A DNA stretch of 64,000 nucleotides from Stenotrophomonas rhizophila (GTDB lineage: Bacteria; Pseudomonadota; Gammaproteobacteria; Xanthomonadales; Xanthomonadaceae), in assembly GCF_020857975.1 (NCBI RefSeq), contig NZ_JACWUO010000010.1, forward strand, positions 1-64,000. The letters run 5' to 3'. Positions 58,915-64,000 of the stretch are shown piece after piece (positions within the stretch are counted from its first letter, which is position 1; each line of letters starts with the position of its first letter). Position numbers and translations under genes: made by a program. A model generated the notes under the pieces. That model saw nothing but the letters and a program-made list of their open reading frames with translations. It was not told where the DNA came from and made no database searches.

Positions 58915-60132
58915 ATGACGCACACCATGTCGCGCTTGGGCGCGATGATGTTTCTGCAGTTCTTCATCTGGGGGGCGTGGTTCGTCACCCTGGGCACGTA
59001 CCTGGTGCAGGGCCCGCTCCAGGCCAGCGCGAGCCAGGTGGCGACGGCCTTCCTCAGCCAATCCATCGGCGCCATCGTCGCCCCCTTCCTGGTCGGCCTG
59101 ATCGCCGATCGCTACTTCGCCGCGCAGCGCATCCTGGCGGTACTGCACCTGGCCGGTGCGGCGCTGATGTGGCTGGCGTCCACGGCGACGGATTTCAGCA
59201 CCTTCTCCGCCTACGTGATGGGATACATGCTGCTGTTCATGCCGACGCTGGCGCTGGCCAACAGCGTGGCGATGCGGCACATGCAATCGCCTGAGAAACA
59301 GTTCCCGCTGGTGCGGGTGGCCGGCAGCGTCGGCTGGATCGTGGCGGGCGTGCTGATCGGCTGGCTGGGCTGGGAACAGGCGCATCGGCTGGAGCTGACG
59401 TTCCAGATGGCGGCGATGGCATCGCTGGCGCTGGGCCTGTATGCGTTCACGCTGCCGCACACCCCGCCGCTGGCGCGGCAACGCGATGCCGGGCTGGGGC
59501 AGATCCTGGGGCTGGATTCGCTGCGGCTGCTGAAGTCGCGCTCGTACCTGGTGTTCTTCCTGGCATCCATCGCCATCTGTATCCCGCTGTCGTTCTACTA
59601 CAACTTCACCAATCCGTATCTCAACGACCTGGGCGTGCGCGGCGCGGCCGGCCTGCAATCGTTGGGGCAGGTCTCCGAAGTCCTGCTGATGCTGGCCATG
59701 CCGTTCCTGTTCGTGCGGCTGGGGGTCAAGACGATGCTGGCGGTGGGCATGGCCGCCTGGGTGGTGCGCTACGCCATGTTCGCCTTTGGCGATGCGGGCG
59801 GCGGCTTCTCCCTGCTGGTGATCGGCATCGTGCTGCACGGCATCTGCTACGACTTCTTCTTCGTCACCGGCCAGATCTACACCGATGCGCATGCCGGCCC
59901 CGACGCGCGCAGCAGCGCGCAGGGCTTCATCACCCTGGCCACCTACGGCGTGGGCATGTTGATCGGCACGTTCCTGTCCGGCGCGGTGGTGGAGCACTAC
60001 ACCACCGCCGCGGGCCCGGACTGGCAACGGATCTGGCTGTTCCCGGCAGGCGTCGCGCTGGTCGTGCTGATCGCCTTCCTGTTGCTGTTCCGCGACCGGC
60101 CGGTGGTCGCGGCCGCGCCTTCCACGCCCTGA
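58915..60132 (+). CDS. MFS permease, nucleoside:H+ symporter-like
   Basis: The 405-residue protein has 12 helices. MFLQFFIWGAWFVTLGTYL in helix 1 and the early segment FLVGLIADRYFAAQRILAVLH match the NupG/XapB group, also used for sugars and other polyols. YDFFFVTGQIYTDAHAGPDARSSAQGF is a group hallmark. GGGAGGGC precedes the ATG. In this operon it most likely brings a sugar or keto-sugar into the cell. Confidence 0.9.
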   Translation: MTHTMSRLGAMMFLQFFIWGAWFVTLGTYLVQGPLQASASQVATAFLSQSIGAIVAPFLVGLIADRYFAAQRILAVLHLAGAALMWLASTATDFSTFSAYVMGYMLLFMPTLALANSVAMRHMQSPEKQFPLVRVAGSVGWIVAGVLIGWLGWEQAHRLELTFQMAAMASLALGLYAFTLPHTPPLARQRDAGLGQILGLDSLRLLKSRSYLVFFLASIAICIPLSFYYNFTNPYLNDLGVRGAAGLQSLGQVSEVLLMLAMPFLFVRLGVKTMLAVGMAAWVVRYAMFAFGDAGGGFSLLVIGIVLHGICYDFFFVTGQIYTDAHAGPDARSSAQGFITLATYGVGMLIGTFLSGAVVEHYTTAAGPDWQRIWLFPAGVALVVLIAFLLLFRDRPVVAAAPSTP

Positions 60133-60144
60133 GGAACCCATCCG

Positions 60145-61269
60145 ATGCGCAAACCAGGAATCGCCATCGTCGGCACGGGCATGATCGGCGCCGTGCATCG
60201 CCGCGCGGCATTGCTCGCCGGTGCCGAGGTGCGCGGCGTGGCCGCCTCTTCCCCGCAACGCGCACGCGAGGTGGCGCAGTCGTGGAATGTCCCGCGCGCC
60301 TATCGGGATATCGAGGAAGTGGTCGCCGATCCCCAGGTGCAGGTCGTGCACATCTGTACGCCCAATCACCTGCACCGCCCCATGGCGCAGGCCGCACTGG
60401 AAGCCGGCAAACACGTGATCTGCGAGAAACCGCTGGCGACGACCTTGGAAGACGCCGAGGCTTTGGCGGCATTGGCCGCCTCGACCGGGCTGGTCGCCAC
60501 GGTGCCCTTCGTCTACCGCTACCACCCGGTGGTCCGTGAGGCACGCGCACGCATCGCGCAGGGCGAGCTGGGGCCGCTGCACCTGATCCACGGCAGCTAT
60601 CTGCAGGACTGGCTGCTCGACCCGGCCAGCAACAACTGGCGCGTGGACCCGGCGCTGGGCGGCGCGTCGCGCGTGTTCGCCGACATCGGCTCGCACTGGT
60701 GCGACCTGGTGGAATGGGTCAGCGGCGAGCGTTTCGTCGACGTCAGCGCAGCGTTCGCCACCGTGATCGCCGAGCGCGGCACGCTCACCGGGCAGAGCTT
60801 CACCACAGCGGTGGCCGGTGGCGCGATGCAGGCGGTCGCCAGCGAGGACGTGGCGGCGGCGATGTTCAGGACCGGCGCGGGGACGCTGGCGTCGTTGACG
60901 GTCAGCCAGGTGTCGGCCGGACGCCACAATCGCCTCTGGTTCGAGATCGATGGCGCCAAATCCAGCGTGGCATTCAACCAGGAGGACGCCGAGCGGCTGT
61001 GGATCGGCCTGCCCGACCAGCGCGAGGAGACCTTCGTGCGTGGCCCGGGGGCCGGCAGTGCCGAACAGCGCCGGCTGTCGGTCCTGCCGGCCGGGCACGC
61101 GCAGGGCTACGGCCATTGCTTCGAGGCGTTCGTCGCCGACACCTATCGCGCCATCGACGGCGAGCGGCCGCCGGGCCTGCCCACCTTCGAAGACGGCCTG
61201 CGCTCGGCGCGGATCGTCGACCGCGTCATCGCATCGGCCAGGACGCGTGCCTGGACCGCCATCGGTTGA
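60145..61269 (+). CDS. Gfo/Idh/MocA family oxidoreductase
   Basis: The 374-residue NAD(P)-dependent enzyme begins GIAIVGTGMIGAVHRRAALLAGAEVRGVAASS (GxGxxG). VHICTPNHLHRPMAQAALEAGKHVICEKPLA carries the EKP motif with the catalytic Lys. ASRVFADIGSHWCDLVEWVSG is the D-x-G-x-H motif. It oxidises or reduces sugars or inositols. GAGGAA precedes the ATG. Third gene of the operon, 12 bases after the permease. Confidence 0.92.
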   Translation: MRKPGIAIVGTGMIGAVHRRAALLAGAEVRGVAASSPQRAREVAQSWNVPRAYRDIEEVVADPQVQVVHICTPNHLHRPMAQAALEAGKHVICEKPLATTLEDAEALAALAASTGLVATVPFVYRYHPVVREARARIAQGELGPLHLIHGSYLQDWLLDPASNNWRVDPALGGASRVFADIGSHWCDLVEWVSGERFVDVSAAFATVIAERGTLTGQSFTTAVAGGAMQAVASEDVAAAMFRTGAGTLASLTVSQVSAGRHNRLWFEIDGAKSSVAFNQEDAERLWIGLPDQREETFVRGPGAGSAEQRRLSVLPAGHAQGYGHCFEAFVADTYRAIDGERPPGLPTFEDGLRSARIVDRVIASARTRAWTAIG

Positions 61270-61288
61270 ACCCCCGGAGGATTTCCTG

Positions 61289-62155
61289 ATGAACACCCCT
61301 GCTCGCAGAACGGCAACGCTCGCGCTGCTGCTCCTCGTTGCCCTGCCCGCCTTCGCACGCGAAGCTGCCATCCCGCAACAGCCCATCGCGGTGCAGATGT
61401 ATACGCTGCGCAACGCGGGATCGCTCGACCAGCAGTTGAAGATCGTCCACGACGCAGGCGTGGGCGCGGTGGAAACGGTCGGCACCCAGAACGTCAGCGC
61501 CGTGGAACTGAAGCAGCTGCTGGACAGGTATTCGATCAGGGCGATTTCCTCCCACGTGCAGCTGGCCGAGCTGCGCAGGGACCTGGACGGCGTGGTGGCC
61601 TTCAACCGGTCGATCGGCAACACCATGCTGGTGGTGCCTTACCTGGACGCGAAGGATCGGCCCACCGATGCCGCGGGCTGGACCGCACTGGGCCAGGAAC
61701 TGGGCCGGATCGCGAAACAGGTGCGGGCCAAGGGCATGCACCTGGCCTACCACAACCATGACTTCGAGCTGGTAGCCTTCAATGGCAGGACGGGCCTGGA
61801 ACTGCTGTTCGCCGCGGCCGGTCCCGATCTGCAGAGCGAGCTGGACCTGGCCTGGGTCGCGCGTGCCGGCCTGGACCCGGCGGTGATGCTGGGTAAATTC
61901 CGCGGCCGCCTGTTCGCGGTACACGCCAAGGACAATGCCCCCACCGGCCAGGCCGAAGACGAGGGCGGCTTCGCCGCCGTCGGCCAGGGCGTGCTGGACT
62001 GGCGCACGATCCTGCCTGCCGCGGCAGCTGCCGGCGTGCGGTGGTACATCGTCGAGCACGACCAGCCACGCGATCCGGCCAAGGTCATCCAGACCGGCGC
62101 GGACTACCTGCGTGAACACCTGTACCCCCATGCGCCCGCCAGTGCACCGCGATGA
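61289..62155 (+). CDS. Secreted TIM-barrel sugar isomerase/epimerase
   Basis: The 288-residue protein has a signal peptide (RRTATLALLLLVALPAFA), so unlike the first isomerase it acts in the periplasm. IAVQMYTLRNAGSLDQQLKI, AYHNHDFEL, ELDLAWVARAGLDP, FAVHAKDNAP and YIVEHDQP are the fold's metal-site segments. Periplasmic members of this group act on 3-keto-glycosides. GGAGGA precedes the ATG by seven bases. It follows the Gfo/Idh gene by 19 bases. Confidence 0.88.
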   Translation: MNTPARRTATLALLLLVALPAFAREAAIPQQPIAVQMYTLRNAGSLDQQLKIVHDAGVGAVETVGTQNVSAVELKQLLDRYSIRAISSHVQLAELRRDLDGVVAFNRSIGNTMLVVPYLDAKDRPTDAAGWTALGQELGRIAKQVRAKGMHLAYHNHDFELVAFNGRTGLELLFAAAGPDLQSELDLAWVARAGLDPAVMLGKFRGRLFAVHAKDNAPTGQAEDEGGFAAVGQGVLDWRTILPAAAAAGVRWYIVEHDQPRDPAKVIQTGADYLREHLYPHAPASAPR

Positions 62156-62172
62156 AGCGTGAAGGAGCCCAC

Positions 62173-62469
62173 ATGAAAACGATCCTGGCAATGGCCGTGG
62201 TTCTATGCGGCGCCGCGTCTGCGACCACGGCATGGTCCAAGGACGACCCTGCCGCCGGTGCCAAGCTCTATACAACCCACTGCACGGCCTGCCACGGCGC
62301 GAACCGCGCGGGCGTTCCACCCACGTTCCCGGCGCTCACCGACGTCGCCAAGCGGCTGCAGCCGGCGCAGATCAAGGAGAAGATCAGCAAGGGCGGCGGT
62401 TTGATGCCCCCCTTCTCCCAGCTGTCGCCACAGGAGATCGACAATCTCGCCAGTTACCTGGCGAAATAG
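62173..62469 (+). CDS. Periplasmic class I c-type cytochrome
   Basis: The 98-residue protein has a signal peptide (KTILAMAVVLCGAASATTAW), one haem site CTACH and a Met ligand in GGGLMPPF. The motif LYTTHCTACHGANRAG is typical of small cytochromes that accept electrons from GMC or quinoprotein dehydrogenases. GAAGGAG precedes the ATG. Last gene of the plus-strand operon; it ends seven bases from the convergent DUF1080 gene. Confidence 0.92.
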   Translation: MKTILAMAVVLCGAASATTAWSKDDPAAGAKLYTTHCTACHGANRAGVPPTFPALTDVAKRLQPAQIKEKISKGGGLMPPFSQLSPQEIDNLASYLAK

Positions 62470-62476
62470 CATTCCA

Positions 62477-63235
62477 CTACAGCTCGCGCACCCAGATGTT
62501 GCGGTAGCTGACCCTGGAATCATGCTCCTGCAGGTAGATCGGCGCGCACGCATGCGGCGCGTACGAAGGCGCACCGATGTACTCGGTCCTGCCCGCCAGC
62601 ACCGTGTCGTCCTGCACCAGCACGCCGTTGTGCAGCACGGTGATGCGCGCGGGCGAGATGAGCCCGCCGCCCTGCGAGAAGCGCGGCGCCTTCCAGAGGA
62701 TGTCGTAGGCCTGCCACTGCCCCGGTGCACGCGAGGCGTTCACCAGCGGCAGGGCCTGCTTGTAGATCGAGCCCGCCTGGCCGTTGGCATAAGTCGGGTT
62801 GTTGTAGCTGTCGAGCACCTGCAGCTCATACAGCTCCTGCAGGAAGATGCCGCTGTTGCCACGGTCCTGGCCCTCGAAACCGCGGGTTTCGAGCGGCGTA
62901 CGCCACTCGACGTGCAGCTGGACGTCGCAGAAGCGCTGCCTGGTGCGGATGCCCTTGCTGCCCGGCACCACAGTGAGCGCGCCATCGGCAATGAGCCAGG
63001 GCACGCGTCCGCCCTGCTCCGACTCCCAGGCCGAGACATCCTTGCCATCGAACAGCACGATCGCATCGGAGGGCGCCCTGCCCGGCGGCGTGGCCACGGC
63101 TGCAGGCACGGGCACCCACACTTCGGTCTTCGCGGGATCGCGCGCAGGGTCAGCCCCAGCCTGCGCGGACGCAGAGGCCGTGGCCCACAGGCCGGCCGCC
63201 AACAGAAGCGGCCTGGTCATCACGTTCCGATCCAT
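62477..63235 (-). CDS. DUF1080 (3-keto-disaccharide hydrolase-like) secreted protein
   Basis: The 252-residue protein has a signal peptide ([20 protein letters not shown]) and a concanavalin-like fold: [62 protein letters not shown] and ENxWV-like YRNIWVREL at the end. DUF1080 members have been shown to cleave 3-keto-glycosides. The start codon shares its A with the stop of the upstream gene (TGATG). It fits a 3-keto-glycoside pathway. Confidence 0.88.
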   Translation of the reverse strand: MDRNVMTRPLLLAAGLWATASASAQAGADPARDPAKTEVWVPVPAAVATPPGRAPSDAIVLFDGKDVSAWESEQGGRVPWLIADGALTVVPGSKGIRTRQRFCDVQLHVEWRTPLETRGFEGQDRGNSGIFLQELYELQVLDSYNNPTYANGQAGSIYKQALPLVNASRAPGQWQAYDILWKAPRFSQGGGLISPARITVLHNGVLVQDDTVLAGRTEYIGAPSYAPHACAPIYLQEHDSRVSYRNIWVREL

Positions 63236-63810
63236 CAGCTGGTCCCCCAGGCAGGCGTGCCGGGAACATAGGCCAGGTCGCCGTCGTAGCGCCCCGGCAC
63301 GGCAACGTACTGCAGCACTTCGGTCGCGCCGACCTTCGAGGTGAAGAAGCCGAAGATGGTCAGCTGCTTGATCATCGTGAAGTAGTGCGGCATCGCTTCT
63401 CCTTGCTTGGCGGTGCCGGTCTCGGTCACCTCGACCGCGTGTTTCCTGGCCTGTGCATCCAGCGCGCGCAGCAGTTCGGTGCGGGCCGGCGGCGCGAGTG
63501 AAACGAAGCGGCCGCCGGCGCGTTTGTCGATATCGGCCAGGCCGGCGCGGAACGTCGCCTGCTGCCGGGCGGTATAGCAGTCGGTGACGAACTGCGCCAT
63601 GAAAAGCCCTGCGCCCGCGTCTTTCGCCCCCGGCGTCTTGGTCCGCGGCAGGATGGTCTCGGCGATCTCGTCCAGCGTACCCACCTCGGCGTCGGAGAAG
63701 AGGGTCTTCGCCCCGGCGGCCGGCACCTGGCCATGGCCGCGCGCGGGCAGGCCGACCATGGCCGCGCCCGTGGCGGCGACGATCATCTTCAGCAGTTCGC
63801 GGCGATCCAT
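63235..63810 (-). CDS. Gluconate 2-dehydrogenase subunit 3-like (GMC partner) protein
   Basis: The 191-residue protein has a Tat-like signal ([22 protein letters not shown]) with a short twin-arginine. LDEIAETILPRTKTPGAKDAGAGLFMAQFVTDCYT and FFTSKVGATEVLQYVAVPGRYDG are the family marks. It is the small subunit that escorts and stabilises the GMC catalytic subunit during Tat export. It starts in TGATG overlap with the GMC gene and ends in TGATG overlap with DUF1080. Confidence 0.9.
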   Translation of the reverse strand: MDRRELLKMIVAATGAAMVGLPARGHGQVPAAGAKTLFSDAEVGTLDEIAETILPRTKTPGAKDAGAGLFMAQFVTDCYTARQQATFRAGLADIDKRAGGRFVSLAPPARTELLRALDAQARKHAVEVTETGTAKQGEAMPHYFTMIKQLTIFGFFTSKVGATEVLQYVAVPGRYDGDLAYVPGTPAWGTS

Positions 63811-64000
63811 CACAGGTTCCCCGCCTTCAGTTCGCGCACGGCGTGGTCGGCGGCCCGCGCGGTCAGCGCCATGTAGGTGAGCGAGGGATTCACGCAGGCG
63901 CTGGAGGTCATGCAGGCACCGTCGGTCACATAGACGTTGGGCGCATCCCAGACCTGGTTGTGCTGGTTCAGCACGGAGTTCTTGCGGTCACGCCCCATGC
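63810..64000 (-). CDS. GMC family oxidoreductase, C-terminal part (cut by window end)
   Basis: Only the last 62 or so residues are in the window. [44 protein letters not shown] is the C-terminal GMC signature (the D-G-A and the N-P-S/T-L region near the FAD and active site). The full enzyme should be a membrane- or periplasm-linked dehydrogenase for sugars or glycosides. The rest of the gene lies beyond 64000. Confidence 0.88.
   Translation of the reverse strand, partial: MGRDRKNSVLNQHNQVWDAPNVYVTDGACMTSSACVNPSLTYMALTARAADHAVRELKAGNL

Noticed and set aside
58615..61626. A 1003-codon minus-strand open frame over the permease and oxidoreductase genes.
   Set aside because: It is antisense to well-supported genes with intact motifs and ribosome sites, and has an Arg/Gln/His-rich composition typical of shadow frames.
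1..64000. tRNA, rRNA, riboswitch or prophage features.
   Set aside because: I looked for cloverleaf-like sequence ending in TTCGA.TC blocks, ribosomal sequence, integrases and phage structural genes and found none I could support.

Overview
The window is high-GC chromosomal DNA with dense, short-spaced genes and no tRNA, rRNA, prophage, integrase or transposase gene that I can see. The gene families (Xanthomonas-Caulobacter type TonB receptor, minCDE behind a GNAT gene, single-subunit Mqo with an N-terminal membrane anchor) point to the Xanthomonadaceae. Short REP-like hairpins that begin with GTAG match the SMAG repeats described in Stenotrophomonas maltophilia, so Stenotrophomonas or a close relative is the best guess. 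Coordinates come from reading the sequence; no database search was run. Layout: 1-304 holds repeat copies. 305-5594 carries a membrane-fused ECF sigma factor, an EF-hand protein, bpt, a lipoprotein phosphatase/nuclease and purT. 5920-8521 is a compact operon of an SPFH (band 7) protein, an Arc-like DNA-binding protein, a DUF4177 protein, a PH-like membrane protein and an M15 peptidase, with twin TTGATATC sites upstream. 8548-13693 has a membrane protein, an AlkA-type glycosylase, DUF423, an SRPBCC/GyrI-like protein and a two-component pair. 13833-16868 is GNAT-minC-minD-minE plus a small HEACH protein. 16869-17918 is a gene-free, repeat-rich kilobase with two large hairpins that share a conserved loop but have unrelated, perfectly self-complementary arms. 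17919-29051 is rich in peptide functions: DUF819 permease, two S9 peptidases, OPT and POT transporters, and a DUF1624 membrane protein. 29194-30871 is a divergent amino-acid exporter and LysR regulator pair (argO/argP-like). 30956-41694 has a membrane protein, mqo, a siderophore-type TonB receptor with a possible Fur box, an MHS transporter, a methyltransferase, an Nei-like glycosylase, DUF72, a PNPOx-like protein and a PHP metallohydrolase. 41771-46575 is a classic sigma/FecR/TonB-receptor signalling set. 46738-54581 includes an ArsR regulator with a cupin-like/DUF2867 protein, a phosphoesterase, DUF1801, TetR plus a metallo-beta-lactamase-fold hydrolase, and a stand-alone superfamily I helicase. 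54609-56727 contains an AI-2E transporter, a GNAT gene, a DUF1801 remnant and an internally deleted in-frame copy of the AI-2E transporter. 56691-64000 is a carbohydrate region: a LacI regulator with a palindromic operator, divergent from two TIM-barrel isomerases, an MFS permease, a Gfo/Idh/MocA oxidoreductase and a cytochrome c. These converge on DUF1080, a gluconate-dehydrogenase subunit 3-like protein and a GMC oxidoreductase cut by the window end. The genes together suggest oxidation of glycosides to 3-keto sugars, with electrons passed to a c-type cytochrome, followed by hydrolysis, epimerisation and uptake. That set and the variable-arm hairpins are the most promising leads. GTAG hairpins recur at gene ends, and three genes (25139-26917, 36091-37371, 52578-54581) take their TAG stop codon from the GTAG head of such a repeat.
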